DNA of 64,000 nt from Streptomyces populi (GCF_002911015.1 NZ_KZ626867.1:29960-93959), one strand, 5' to 3'. Shown: positions 17,848 through 27,081, counted from the first letter of the stretch. Translations and numbers: made by a program. Notes: a model not told the origin generated them from the letters alone.

Positions 17848-18678
17848 CTAGATGAGCCCGTGCTCCCGCAGATAGTCCATCTGCGCCCGCACCGACAGTT
17901 CGGCCGCGGGCCACAGCGACCGGTCCACGTCCGCGTAGACGCGGGCGACGACCTCCTGCGGCGACCGGAGGCCGTCCTCGACGGCGGTCTCGACCTGGGC
18001 GAGCCGGTGGGCACGGTGGGCGAGGTAGAACTCGACCGCGCCCTGCGCGTCGTCGAGGACCGGTCCGTGACCGGGCAGGACGGTGTGCACGCCGTCGTCG
18101 ACCGTCAGCGAGCGGAGCCGGCGCAGGGAGTCGAGATAGTCGCCCAGGCGCCCGTCGGGATGGGCCACCACGGTCGTACCGCGGCCCAGGACGGTGTCCC
18201 CGGTCAGCACGGCCCGGTCGGCCGGGAGGTGGAAGCACAGCGAGTCGGCGGTGTGCCCGGGAGTCGACACGACGCGCAGTTCGAGCCCGCCGAGGCTGAT
18301 CACGTCTCCCGCGGCCAGCCCCTCGTCCCCGAGCCGCAGCGCGGGGTCCAGGGCGCGCACGGCGGTCCCCGACAGTTCGGCGAAGCGCGACGCGCCCTCC
18401 GCATGATCGGGATGTCCGTGCGTGAGCAGGGTCAGCGCGACACGCTTCCCGGCCTTCTCGGCCGTGTCCAGGACATTGCGCAGATGCACGTCGTCCAGGG
18501 GGCCCGGGTCGATGACGACCGCGAGCTCGGAGTCCGGCTCGGACACGATCCACGTGTTCGTGCCGTCCAGGGTCATCGCGGACGCGTTGGGGGCGAGGAC
18601 GTTCACCGCGCGCGCGGTGGCGGGACCGGAGAGGACCGTGCCCCGCGGCTGGCCGGGGAGGGCTGCTGCGTCGGTCAT
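17848..18678 (-). CDS. MBL-fold hydrolase, LACTB2-like
   Basis: The protein is 276 aa. The metal site HGHPDHAEG (about residues 88-96) and later TPGHTADS, LTGDTVLG and LPGHGP follow the order of the metallo-beta-lactamase fold, with a C-terminal helical extension ending in MDYLREHGL. It groups with LACTB2/glyoxalase-II-like enzymes, so nuclease or thioester activity are both possible. The start overlaps the Nudix stop by four bases (ATGA), indicating a two-gene operon. Confidence 0.85.
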   Translation of the reverse strand: MTDAAALPGQPRGTVLSGPATARAVNVLAPNASAMTLDGTNTWIVSEPDSELAVVIDPGPLDDVHLRNVLDTAEKAGKRVALTLLTHGHPDHAEGASRFAELSGTAVRALDPALRLGDEGLAAGDVISLGGLELRVVSTPGHTADSLCFHLPADRAVLTGDTVLGRGTTVVAHPDGRLGDYLDSLRRLRSLTVDDGVHTVLPGHGPVLDDAQGAVEFYLAHRAHRLAQVETAVEDGLRSPQEVVARVYADVDRSLWPAAELSVRAQMDYLREHGLI

Positions 18679-19544
18679 GCGGGGGCTCCGCCGGTCGGGA
18701 TGTGCTTGGTGAACTCGTCGTGCCCGGGCCAGGAGAGGACGACCTCGCCGTCCTCCAGGCGCGCCTCGGCCAGAACGGGGGTCAGATCACGGTCGGCCGC
18801 GCCGGCGAGGGCGGCGGCGGAGCTCTCGTACTCCACGATCCCGCGCAGGGTCGCGATGGTGGGCGGCATCATCAGCAGCTCGCCCTTGTCGTATCCGGCC
18901 GCCGCGTCGGCCGGGCGGATCCACACCGTACGGTCGGCCTCCGTGGAGGCGTTCCGCGTGCGCTGGCCCTCCGGGAGGACGGCCACGAAGAACCACGTGT
19001 CGTAGCGGCGGGACTCGAACTCAGGGGTGATCCAGCGGGCCCAGGCTCCCAGCAGGTCCGAGCGGAGCACGAGCCCCCTGCGGTCGAGGAACTCGGCGAA
19101 GGACAGGTCCCTGGCGACCAGGGCCGCCCGGTCCGCCTCCCAGTCGTCCCCCGTGGTGTCTCCGACCACGCTGTCCGGGCTGGGGCCGGCGAGCAGGACG
19201 CCCGCCTCCTCGTACGTCTCCCGTACGGCCGCGCAGACGACGGCCTGGGCCGATGTCTCGTCCACGCCGAGCCGCCGAGCCCACCACGCGCGCGTGGGCC
19301 CCGCCCAGCGGATCTGGTGCTCGTCGTCACGCGGGTCCACGCCACCGCCCGGATAGGCGTACGCGCCTCCGGCGAAGGCCATGGAGGCGCGTCGGCGCAG
19401 CATGTGGACCACAGGGCCGGACCCGCTGTCCTTGACCAGCATCACCGTGGCGGCGCGCCGGGGCGCGACCGGCGTCAGCGTGCCCTCAGCGAGCGCCCGG
19501 ATCCGCTCCGGCCACTCCGCCGGAAACCATTGCCCATTCCCCAT
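18675..19544 (-). CDS. Nudix hydrolase, NUDT19-like
   Basis: The protein is 289 aa. AYPGGGVDPRDD and a later AVRETYEEAGVLL (about residues 120-135) form a Nudix box with a long insert between its glycines and its helix, as in NUDT19/RP2-type CoA or nucleotide hydrolases. The VVHMLRRRASMAFAGGAYAYPGG segment is typical of this branch but given here only in part. Substrate not predictable. It is first gene of the pair with the MBL hydrolase. Confidence 0.8.
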   Translation of the reverse strand: MGNGQWFPAEWPERIRALAEGTLTPVAPRRAATVMLVKDSGSGPVVHMLRRRASMAFAGGAYAYPGGGVDPRDDEHQIRWAGPTRAWWARRLGVDETSAQAVVCAAVRETYEEAGVLLAGPSPDSVVGDTTGDDWEADRAALVARDLSFAEFLDRRGLVLRSDLLGAWARWITPEFESRRYDTWFFVAVLPEGQRTRNASTEADRTVWIRPADAAAGYDKGELLMMPPTIATLRGIVEYESSAAALAGAADRDLTPVLAEARLEDGEVVLSWPGHDEFTKHIPTGGAPA

Positions 19545-19700
19545 GGCCGGAGGCTATCCCGAGCCGGGCGGATGTTCGAGACCTCACCGCCCCACAAGCC
19601 CTTTTCGCCCCTCCCGACCCGAACCCAGGAACTCCGCCCGCAGACCCCCGCCCCCGGACCACCGCTCCTCAAACACCGGAGGGGCCGGCTCTCCCCAGCC

Positions 19701-19953
19701 ACGACGCACCCGCGGCCGGGATCCGACGGAAGAGGCCGTACCGGCACCCCGCTACCCGTCACCACGACGCACCCGCGGCCGGAATCCGACGGAAGAGGCC
19801 GTACCGGCACCCCGCTACCCGTCACGACGACACACCCGCGGCCGGAATCCGACGGAAGGGGCCGCACCGGCACCCCAATACCCGTCACCACGACACACCC
19901 GCGGCCGGGATCCGGCGTGAGGGGCCGTGCCGGTACATCGATGCCCGTCGCCA
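19701..19953. repeat. 63-bp tandem repeat, four copies
   Basis: Units start at 19701, 19764, 19827 and 19890, an exact 63-base period, and the fourth is the most degenerate. Each contains ACCCGCGGCCGG.ATCCGACGG and ends ACCCGTCAC. The repeats lie in a 520-base gap between the Nudix gene (ends at its start, 19544) and RidA (20066), with no other feature. Sixty-three being a multiple of three leaves frames open on both strands, but no start or ribosome site supports a protein. Confidence 0.9.
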
Positions 19954-20065
19954 CCGACGCTCACATCTCTGTCCGACGGCGACGGGCTGATGCACCGGCA
20001 CGGCCCCGCCCCACCCACCGGACCGAAGCCGGAGCCGGGGCCGGAGCCGGAGCCGCCCGACAGAC

Positions 20066-20536
20066 CTACGCCTGAGCGAGCTCCACCTGGATCTCGACCT
20101 CCACCGGCGCGTCCAGCGGCAGCACGGCCACGCCGACCGCGCTCCGGGCGTGCACGCCCTTGTCGCCCAGTACGGCACCCAGCAGCTCGCTCGCGCCGTT
20201 CAGCACACCCGGCTGCCCGGTGAAGTCCGACGCCGAGGCCACGAAGCCCACGACCTTGACGACACGCGCGATGCGGTCGAGGTCACCCACGACCGACTTC
20301 ACCGCCGCGAGGGCGTTCAGCGCGCACGTACGGGCCAGTTCCTTGGCCTCCTCGGCCGTGACCTCGGCCCCCACCTTCCCGGTGACGGGCAGCTTCCCGT
20401 CCACCATCGGAAGCTGCCCGGCGGTGTACACGTACACACCCGACTGCACGGCGGGCTGGTACGCGGCCAGCGGCGGAACGACGTCCGGAAGGCTCAGTCC
20501 GAGTTCGGCGAGCTTCGCCTCGACGGCCCCGCTCAC
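20066..20536 (-). CDS. RidA/YjgF-family enamine deaminase
   Basis: The protein is 156 aa from the GTG at 20536, which overlaps the preceding stop (GTGA). The sequence LGLSLPDVVPPLAAYQPAVQSGVYVYTAGQLP matches the actinobacterial RidA subfamily in layout; the conserved ending with a VEVEIQVELA strand is present. The archetypal substrate-binding Arg of RidA is not obvious, so it may belong to a Rid2-7 branch. Expected role is hydrolysis of reactive enamine/imine intermediates. It is translated together with the DUF4177-like protein. Confidence 0.8.
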   Translation of the reverse strand: MSGAVEAKLAELGLSLPDVVPPLAAYQPAVQSGVYVYTAGQLPMVDGKLPVTGKVGAEVTAEEAKELARTCALNALAAVKSVVGDLDRIARVVKVVGFVASASDFTGQPGVLNGASELLGAVLGDKGVHARSAVGVAVLPLDAPVEVEIQVELAQA

Positions 20537-20694
20537 GCGGACTTCTCGCGCTTCAGGTAGGCCACGAGCTGCTCGGGGTTGTTGGGGCCGGGCACGACCT
20601 GGACGAGCTCCCAGCCGTCCTCGCCCCAGGTGTCCAGAATCTGCTTCGTGGCGTGGACGAGCAGCGGCACGGTGGCGTATTCCCATTTGGTCAT
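20533..20694 (-). CDS. DUF4177-like small protein
   Basis: The protein is 53 aa from ATG 20694. The motif MTKWEYATV...WGEDGWELVQV is the hallmark of DUF4177, a small fold of unknown role. The gene sits immediately upstream of ridA with a 4-base overlap, and divergent from the ArsA-like pair. Confidence 0.75.
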   Translation of the reverse strand: MTKWEYATVPLLVHATKQILDTWGEDGWELVQVVPGPNNPEQLVAYLKREKSA

Positions 20695-20832
20695 GTGGCC
20701 GACTGTATCCGCTGCCGACCACAGCCTCCCGCCCTGCCACCCACCCGAGCCGACCGCCCCACCCACCCGCCGCCACGCCACCGACAGCACCGCTTGTCCA
20801 CAGCCTCCTGCTTACTCCGGCGGCGGACTGGT

Positions 20833-20838
20833 TAGGCT
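20833..20838 (+). promoter_or_regulatory. -10 box of a leaderless ArsA-like mRNA
   Basis: TAGGCT lies exactly 7 bases before the GTG start at 20846 with no ribosome site, so transcription probably begins at the start codon. Confidence 0.5.
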
Positions 20839-20845
20839 CGAATAC

Positions 20846-21823
20846 GTGAGCAGGCTCCAGGTCGTCAGCGGCAAGGGCGGTACCGGCAAGACCACGGTGG
20901 CCGCAGCCCTCGCGCTCGCCCTCGCGACCGAGGGCAAGCGCGCCCTCCTGGTCGAGGTCGAGGGCAGACAGGGCATCGCGCAGCTCTTCGAGACAGAAGC
21001 GCTGCCCTACGAGGAGCGGAAGATCGCCGTCGCTCCAGGGGGCGGGGAGGTGTACGCCCTCGCCATCGACCCCGAACTGGCTTTGCTGGACTACCTCCAG
21101 ATGTTCTACAAACTGGGCGGAGCCGGCCGCGCCCTGAAAAAACTCGGCGCGATCGACTTCGCGACCACCATCGCGCCCGGGCTGCGGGACGTGCTCCTGA
21201 CCGGCAAGGCCTGCGAGGCGGTGCGGCGCAAGGAGAAGAGCGGCCGCTTCACGTACGACTACGTGGTGATGGACGCGCCGCCCACCGGCCGCATCACCCG
21301 CTTCCTGAACGTCAACGACGAGGTCGCCGGCCTCGCCAAGATCGGCCCGATACACAATCAGGCCCAGGCCGTCATGCGCGTCCTCAAGTCTCCGGAGACG
21401 GCGGTCCACTTGGTGACGCTGCTGGAGGAGATGCCCGTACAGGAGACCGCGGACGGGATCGCGGAGCTGCGCGCCGCGAAACTTCCCGTGGGCCGGATCA
21501 TCGTGAACATGGTGCGCCCGGCACTCCTCGACGGTGTCGACCTGGAGCTGGCGAAGGCCGCTTCGCGTTCGGCGATCGCCAAGTCGCTCTCCTCGGCCGG
21601 CCTCGGCGGCGCGCGCCGCGGCGGGCTCGCCGAGCGCCTGGTGGACCCGCTTCTCCAGCAGGCCGAGGAGTACGCCGAGCGGTACACGCTGGAGACCGAA
21701 CAGCGGAGCGTGCTGGCCGAACTGGGCCTGCCGTCGCACGAACTCCCGCTGCTCGCCGAGGGCCTGGACCTGGCGGGCCTGTACGAACTGGCCGCACAGC
21801 TGCGTAAGCAAGGGATGTCATGA
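20846..21823 (+). CDS. ArsA/Get3-like ATPase, first paralogue
   Basis: The protein is 325 aa from the GTG at 20846. Deviant Walker A VSGKGGTGKTT (residues 6-16) keeps the signature Lys as well as the P-loop Lys. DYVVMDAPPTG is the switch II region. Arsenite-binding Cys residues of ArsA are absent. Homologues in actinobacteria come as a pair annotated as anion-transporting ATPase, but there is no arsB/arsD here. The stop overlaps the start of the second paralogue, suggesting a heterodimer with equal synthesis. Confidence 0.85.
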   Translation: MSRLQVVSGKGGTGKTTVAAALALALATEGKRALLVEVEGRQGIAQLFETEALPYEERKIAVAPGGGEVYALAIDPELALLDYLQMFYKLGGAGRALKKLGAIDFATTIAPGLRDVLLTGKACEAVRRKEKSGRFTYDYVVMDAPPTGRITRFLNVNDEVAGLAKIGPIHNQAQAVMRVLKSPETAVHLVTLLEEMPVQETADGIAELRAAKLPVGRIIVNMVRPALLDGVDLELAKAASRSAIAKSLSSAGLGGARRGGLAERLVDPLLQQAEEYAERYTLETEQRSVLAELGLPSHELPLLAEGLDLAGLYELAAQLRKQGMS

Positions 21824-23232
21824 GTCTGGACCCCGCCCGCGTCCTCGATCTCGACCCGCTGCTCGACGACCCGGAAACCCGCATCGTGGTGTGCTGCGGG
21901 TCGGGCGGCGTCGGCAAGACGACCACGGCGGCGGCGCTCGGGCTGCGTGCCGCGGAGCGCGGCCGCAAGGTGGTGGTGCTCACCATCGACCCCGCGCGCA
22001 GGCTGGCGCAGTCCATGGGCATCGACTCCCTCGACAACACCCCGCGCCGGGTGAAGGGCGTCGAGGGGACCGGCGAGCTGCACGCCATGATGCTCGACAT
22101 GAAGCGCACGTTCGACGAGATCGTCGAGGCGCACGCGGACGGCGACCGGGCGGCGGCCATCCTCAACAACCCCTTCTACCAGTCGCTTTCGGCGGGCTTC
22201 GCGGGCACGCAGGAATACATGGCGATGGAGAAGCTGGGCCAGTTGCGGGGGCGCGACGAGTGGGACCTGATCGTGGTCGACACTCCGCCGTCCCGCTCGG
22301 CACTGGACTTCCTGGACGCCCCGAAGCGGCTCGGTTCCTTCCTCGACGGGCGGCTGATCCGGCTGCTGACGGCTCCGGCGAAGCTGGGCGGCCGGGCCGG
22401 CATGAAGTTCCTGAACGTCGGGATGTCGATGATGACGGGCACCCTGGGCAAGCTGCTCGGGGGCCAGCTCCTCAAGGACGTGCAGACGTTCGTCGCGGCC
22501 ATGGACACCACCTTCGGCGGTTTCCGCACCCGGGCCGACGCCACGTACAAGCTGCTCCAGGCGCCCGGCACCGCGTTCCTTGTGGTGGCGGCGCCCGAGC
22601 GGGACGCGCTGCGCGAGGCCGCGTACTTCGTGGAGCGGCTGGCCGCGGAGAAGATGCCGTTCGCCGGGCTGGTGCTCAACCGGGTGCACGGCAGCGGGGC
22701 CGCCCAGCTGTCCGCCGAGCGGGCGCTCGCCGCCGCGGAGGACCTCGATTCCGCCGACGCGGAAAATCCCGGAGCGGACGGTGCCGGGGGCCCTGGAACC
22801 ACCGCCGCAGAAAATCTTGCCGACGCCCGCATTGTGGATCAGGCGGACGGGAAAGCTGGACTTCGTAACTCTCCCGGCACGTACGGCAGTTCAGAATCAC
22901 CGGCTTCCGGGTCACCAGCTCCTGACGAAGGCTCCCCCGCCCCCACGGACAGGACGGCCGGCACGGACCACCCCACCGCTACGGACAGGACCGCCACCAC
23001 GGACCCCGAGCGGTCCATCGACCAGCTCACCGCAGGCCTGCTGCGGCTCCACGCCGAGCGCATGCAGCTGCTCTCCCGCGAGCAGCGCACACGTGACCGC
23101 TTCGCCGCGCGCCACCCGGAGGTGCCGGTGGCCGAAGTGGCCGCGCTGCCCGGCGACGTACACGATCTCGCGGGGCTGCGGGACATCGGGAACCGGCTCG
23201 CGGCCCACCGGCCGGAGCTTCCCGAAAGCTGA
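21820..23232 (+). CDS. ArsA/Get3-like ATPase, second paralogue with inserted linker
   Basis: The protein is 470 aa. The P-loop reads CCGSGGVGKTT, so the signature Lys of the ArsA/MinD class is replaced by Ser while the P-loop Lys is kept. LIVVDTPPSRSALDFLD is switch II, and YQSLSAGFAGTQEYMAMEKL the client-groove-like helices. A low-complexity Ser/Pro/Asp/Thr linker of about 85 residues (roughly 310-395) splits the C-terminal part, which ends with a conserved helical domain. Overlap with the first paralogue (ATGA) and the missing Lys argue for an asymmetric heterodimer in which only the partner supplies the trans Lys. Confidence 0.85.
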   Translation: MSLDPARVLDLDPLLDDPETRIVVCCGSGGVGKTTTAAALGLRAAERGRKVVVLTIDPARRLAQSMGIDSLDNTPRRVKGVEGTGELHAMMLDMKRTFDEIVEAHADGDRAAAILNNPFYQSLSAGFAGTQEYMAMEKLGQLRGRDEWDLIVVDTPPSRSALDFLDAPKRLGSFLDGRLIRLLTAPAKLGGRAGMKFLNVGMSMMTGTLGKLLGGQLLKDVQTFVAAMDTTFGGFRTRADATYKLLQAPGTAFLVVAAPERDALREAAYFVERLAAEKMPFAGLVLNRVHGSGAAQLSAERALAAAEDLDSADAENPGADGAGGPGTTAAENLADARIVDQADGKAGLRNSPGTYGSSESPASGSPAPDEGSPAPTDRTAGTDHPTATDRTATTDPERSIDQLTAGLLRLHAERMQLLSREQRTRDRFAARHPEVPVAEVAALPGDVHDLAGLRDIGNRLAAHRPELPES

Positions 23233-23239
23233 GCGCGGA

Positions 23240-23256
23240 GGCGCCCGAAGGGCGCC
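23240..23256. terminator. Short hairpin between the convergent ATPase and wblA genes
   Basis: GGCGCCC and GGGCGCC pair around GAA just past the ATPase stop; further GC hairpins follow in the 127-base gap, and these may serve both genes. Confidence 0.45.
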
Positions 23257-23359
23257 CTCGCCCGGCCCCCGCGGCACCGAACGGGCCCGGGAGGGCCCGC
23301 AGGGGCGCTTGAGGGGCCCTGGGCGGCGTCCTGGCCGCCGACGGGGCGGGAAGGCCCCC

Positions 23360-23698
23360 TCAGCCCACCGCCGCGTAGCGCTCGTACACCTCTTCCTCGT
23401 CGAGGGGCAGCAGGCCCGCCCCGCGCTCGTACTCCGTGCGCGCGGTCTCGAGCAGGCGACGCCACGAGGTGACGGTCGGCCGCCGACGCAGCAACGCGCG
23501 GCGCTCGCGCTCGGTCATGCCACCCCATACGCCGAATTCGACGCGGTTGTCGAGCGCGTCGGCGAGGCACTCCGTGCGAACCGGACATCCGGTGCACACT
23601 GCCTTGGCCCTGTTCTGCGCTGCTCCTTGAACGAACAGTTCGTCCGGATCGGTAGTGCGGCAGGCCGCCTGCGCACTCCAGTCGGTTACCCAGCCCAT
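23360..23698 (-). CDS. wblA: WhiB-like iron-sulfur regulator WblA
   Basis: The protein is 112 aa. Four cluster-ligating Cys residues, 13, 35, 38 and 44, in the C-x21-C-x2-C-x5-C spacing of Wbl proteins, and the G[VI]WGG turn (GVWGGMTERERRALLRR) followed by a basic tail. The C-terminal extension ending in EEEVYERYAAVG fits WblA, which represses antibiotic production and is needed for sporulation septation. The position next to the ArsA-like pair and the penicillin-binding protein is the usual one in Streptomyces. A 400-base upstream region suggests complex control. Confidence 0.93.
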   Translation of the reverse strand: MGWVTDWSAQAACRTTDPDELFVQGAAQNRAKAVCTGCPVRTECLADALDNRVEFGVWGGMTERERRALLRRRPTVTSWRRLLETARTEYERGAGLLPLDEEEVYERYAAVG

Positions 23699-24104
23699 AC
23701 CGGCGCCGTCCTCTCCCGAATTCGAGGCTCCCCCACGGCGGCAGCGGCATATTCACCGCCGCCAGTTGAGGACGTTACGGAAGGTGGGCACAGCGCAACA
23801 CCCCCTTCGGGCCCAATCTTGAATGGCCCGAACGGACTATGCGTAAGCGGCAGATCACCCGGGGGAGTGAGCCGAGGACATGCGCGACCATCCCGACAGA
23901 CCGGGACGATTCGGTCTCGTCACAACGGACGTCATATGACACACGAGGCTGATTCGGACACCTGCTCCACAGGAACGCGGAACCTCCGGAACGATTCGGG
24001 GTCGCCGGACGTATTGATACGTGGCCGCACTGCTGTGACAGTTGAGAGCAGCTTAGGCCAAGGCATATACGCGTGTCCGGCGAATGAGAACGTAGGCTGC
24101 CCTC
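23699..24104. promoter_or_regulatory. Divergent wblA/penicillin-binding-protein control region
   Basis: The 406-base gap carries GGGAGAGGA as ribosome site for wblA near 23710-23730 on the minus strand, and on the plus strand a TAGGCT (24093-24098) 6 bases before the ATG at 24105 with no ribosome site, indicating a leaderless transcript for the penicillin-binding protein. AT-richer sequence around 23930-24065 includes TTGAGA. Nothing coding is convincing. Confidence 0.5.
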
Positions 24105-26378
24105 ATGCCAAAGAAGCGCTCGGGTGGTGGTCTGTCCCCTACGCAGCAGGCCGCCAAGTTCCTCGGTGTCAGCGTGCTCGCGGGCGCCGTCATGGCCGGA
24201 ATCGCGCTGCCCGCCGCGGGCGCGCTCGGTCTGGCGGTCAAGGGCTCGGCCCAGGGGTTCGATGACATTCCGGACAATCTGAAGAGTCCGTCGCTGAGTC
24301 AGCGGACGACGATCCTGGACAGCAAGGGCGGTCAGATCGCGACCGTCTACTCGCGCGACCGCACGGTGGTCGACCTCAAGGACATCTCGCCCTACATGCA
24401 GAAGGCGATCGTCGCGATCGAGGACTCGCGCTTCTACCAGCACGGCGCGATCGACCTGAAGGGCGTCCTGCGCGCGGTCAACCAGAACGCGCAGAACGGC
24501 GGCGTGGCCCAGGGCGCCTCCACCCTGACCCAGCAGCTGGTGAAGAACTACTTCGTGGAGGAGGCCGGCGACGACCCGACCAAGGTCGCCCAGGCCACCC
24601 AGCAGACCATCGGCCGCAAGATCCGCGAGCTCAAGTACGCGATCCAGCTGGAAGAGAAGCTGGGCAAGAAGAAGATCCTCGAGAACTACCTGAACATCAC
24701 GTTCTTCGGGGAGCAGGCGTACGGCATCGAGGCCGCCTCCCAGCGGTACTTCTCCAAGCCCGCCAAGAAGCTGAACCTCCAGGAGGCGGCGCTGCTCGCG
24801 GGCATCGTCCAGTCGCCCAGCCGGTACGACCCGGTCAACGACGAGGAGGAGGCCCTCAAGCGCCGCAACACCGTGCTGCAGCGCATGGCCGAGGTGCACG
24901 ACATCTCCCAGGAGCAGGCCGACGCCGCCAAGGCGACGAAGCTCGGGCTGCACGTCAGCCAGCCGAAGAACGGCTGCATCACGGCCATCAAGGGCGCCAG
25001 CTTCTTCTGCAAGTACGTGGAGAAGGTCTTCCTGAGCGATCCGGTCTTCGGCAAGACCAAGGAGGAGCGGGCGAAGGTCTGGAACCAGGGCGGCCTGACG
25101 ATCCGTACCACGCTCGACCCGCAGTCCCAGGCGTCGATCCAGGCTTCGCTGAAGGATCACGTCTACAAGTCCGACAAGGTCGCCGCGGCGGCCACCCTGG
25201 TCGAGCCCGGCACGGGCAAGATCCTCGGGATGGGCCAGTCGAAGCCGTACGGCTACGGGAAGAACGAGACCGAGTACAACTACTCGGTCGACTACGCCAT
25301 GGGCGGCTCGAACTACGGCTTCCCGACCGGTTCGACGTTCAAGCCGTTCGTGGCCGCGGCGGCGCTGGAGCAGGGCCGGCCGGCGACGCAGGAGTACTCC
25401 TCGCCGAACAAGATGCCGTACCCCAGCCCGGTGCAGACCTGCGGCAGCAAGCCGTGGACGAACCAGGCGAACGAGCAGGTCCCGAACGAGAGCGCGTCCG
25501 AGAAGGGCCCGTACCAGCTGAAGGAGGCGATGGCCAAGTCGGTCAACACCTACTTCGTGCAGATGATCTCCGACATCGGTCTGTGCCCGGTGATGAACCA
25601 GATCGACAAGCTCGGCGTGGTCCAGGGCAACGGCGACAAGCTGCCCGAGGTGCCCTCCATCGCCCTGGGCGCCAAGGGCATCTCGCCGCTCACCATGGCC
25701 ACGGCCTACGCCGCCTTCGCCTCCCGCGGCATGTACTGCACCCCGATCGCCATCGAGTCGATCAGCCAGCAGGTCGGTGAGCGCGAGAAGTCCCTGGACG
25801 TGCCCAAGTCGACCTGCTCGCGGGCCATGTCCGAGACGACCGCGGACACCGTCAACAGCCTGCTGAGCGGCGTGATCGACTCCGGCACGGGCCAGCAGGC
25901 CGGTCTCGCCGACCGCGACAACGCCGGCAAGACGGGTACCACCGACTCGCGCAAGAACGCCTGGTTCGTCGGCTACACGCCGAACCTCTCCGGTGCCGTC
26001 TGGGTCGGCAGCGCCACCCAGCAGGTCCAGATGACGGGCATCCAGATCGGCGGCGTCTGGCACGACAAGGTGTACGGCGGTCAGGTCCCCGGCCCGATCT
26101 GGCGGGACCTGATGACGGGCGCGCTCGAGGGCAAGGACGCCCCGTCCTTCAACCTGGTCAACATTCCCGACCCGGTCAGGGACAAGGGCCAGGACGACGA
26201 CAACCGCGGCCGCGGCCGTCACGGTGGCCGGGGGAACGACAACACCACCGGCAACACCATCTTCGGCCAGAGCAATGGCGGAGTGACGTTCCCGACGCCC
26301 TCCTTCTCCTTCCCGGACGGCTTCATCCAGGGCAACACCAACAGCGGCAACGGAAACGGCAACGGCGGCCAGCGCTGA
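24105..26378 (+). CDS. Class A penicillin-binding protein (transglycosylase/transpeptidase)
   Basis: The protein is 757 aa. One N-terminal membrane anchor (about 20-45) is followed by a GT51 glycosyltransferase with Glu106 in EDSRFYQHGAID and QGASTLTQQLVKN, and a penicillin-binding transpeptidase with Ser410 and Lys413 in STFK, SVN, and Lys609 in KTGTT. The C-terminal 70 residues are Gly/Asn-rich and disordered. It polymerises and crosslinks peptidoglycan. There is no PASTA domain. The gene is divergent from wblA and ends in a strong terminator. Confidence 0.94.
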   Translation: MPKKRSGGGLSPTQQAAKFLGVSVLAGAVMAGIALPAAGALGLAVKGSAQGFDDIPDNLKSPSLSQRTTILDSKGGQIATVYSRDRTVVDLKDISPYMQKAIVAIEDSRFYQHGAIDLKGVLRAVNQNAQNGGVAQGASTLTQQLVKNYFVEEAGDDPTKVAQATQQTIGRKIRELKYAIQLEEKLGKKKILENYLNITFFGEQAYGIEAASQRYFSKPAKKLNLQEAALLAGIVQSPSRYDPVNDEEEALKRRNTVLQRMAEVHDISQEQADAAKATKLGLHVSQPKNGCITAIKGASFFCKYVEKVFLSDPVFGKTKEERAKVWNQGGLTIRTTLDPQSQASIQASLKDHVYKSDKVAAAATLVEPGTGKILGMGQSKPYGYGKNETEYNYSVDYAMGGSNYGFPTGSTFKPFVAAAALEQGRPATQEYSSPNKMPYPSPVQTCGSKPWTNQANEQVPNESASEKGPYQLKEAMAKSVNTYFVQMISDIGLCPVMNQIDKLGVVQGNGDKLPEVPSIALGAKGISPLTMATAYAAFASRGMYCTPIAIESISQQVGEREKSLDVPKSTCSRAMSETTADTVNSLLSGVIDSGTGQQAGLADRDNAGKTGTTDSRKNAWFVGYTPNLSGAVWVGSATQQVQMTGIQIGGVWHDKVYGGQVPGPIWRDLMTGALEGKDAPSFNLVNIPDPVRDKGQDDDNRGRGRHGGRGNDNTTGNTIFGQSNGGVTFPTPSFSFPDGFIQGNTNSGNGNGNGGQR

Positions 26379-26405
26379 CCGTTCACCGGAAGCGCGTGAG
26401 CGCCC

Positions 26406-26450
26406 GAACGCCCCGTGGGCCAGGAGTCGATCCTGGCCCACGGGGCGTTC
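26406..26450 (+). terminator. Hairpin terminator after the penicillin-binding protein
   Basis: Perfect 20-base arms (26406-26425 and 26431-26450) around GTCGA, the same loop as the hairpin at 6521. Confidence 0.85.
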
Positions 26451-26616
26451 TGCGTAAGGGGTGTCGCGGGACGGGCGGACCACGGTGGGACGTACGTCCG
26501 CGAGGCGAACGCGTCATGGGGACGAGCCTCATGCGGCATCCGCCCGTGAGACCCGTGAGGCCGTGAAGCACTCACCCGCGCCGGTGTCACCGTCGGCCCG
26601 GGAACGAACGAGAACG

Positions 26617-27081
26617 TCAGCCCGCGAGCAACTGCTTCACGACGGCGGCGACACGGCCGCCCTCGGCCTGCCCGGCCACCTTGGGGTTCACGATCTTCAT
26701 GACGGCACCCATCGCGCGCGGACCCTCGGCACCGGCCGCCTTGGCCTCCTCGACGGCCTGGGCGACGATCGCGCGAAGCTCGTCGTCGGACAGCTGCTTG
26801 GGCAGGTACACGGCGAGGATCTCGCCCTCCGCCCGCTCACGCTCGGCCGACTCGGAACGCCCGCCCTGCGTGAAGGCCTCGGCGGCCTCGCGGCGCTTCT
26901 TCGCCTCGCGGGCGATCACCTTCTGCACTTCGTCGTCGGAGAGTTCGCGCTTGGACTTGCCCGCGACCTCCTCATTGGTGATCGCGGAGAGGGTCAGCCG
27001 GAGCGTCGAGGAGCGGAGCTCGTCGCGCCCCTTGATCGCGGCGTTGAGGTCTTCCTGCAACTTCGACTTGAGCGTGGTCAT
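26617..27081 (-). CDS. YqeY-like GatB-tail protein
   Basis: The protein is 154 aa from the ATG at 27081. KLQEDLNAAIKGRDELRSSTLRL and the C-terminal GAVMKIVNPKVAGQAEGGRVAAVVKQLL match the YqeY family, related to the tail of the GatB amidotransferase subunit that contacts tRNA. Role is uncertain, possibly tRNA-dependent amidation or stress. Monocistronic, convergent with the penicillin-binding protein gene. Confidence 0.88.
   Translation of the reverse strand: MTTLKSKLQEDLNAAIKGRDELRSSTLRLTLSAITNEEVAGKSKRELSDDEVQKVIAREAKKRREAAEAFTQGGRSESAERERAEGEILAVYLPKQLSDDELRAIVAQAVEEAKAAGAEGPRAMGAVMKIVNPKVAGQAEGGRVAAVVKQLLAG

Noticed and set aside
19701..19953. CRISPR-like array
   Set aside because: The unit repeats without unique spacers and no cas genes are near, so it is a plain tandem repeat.
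23775..26483. Long minus-strand frame opposite the penicillin-binding protein
   Set aside because: Low complexity in Arg, Val, Asp and Gly, without start signals; a mirror of the coding strand.
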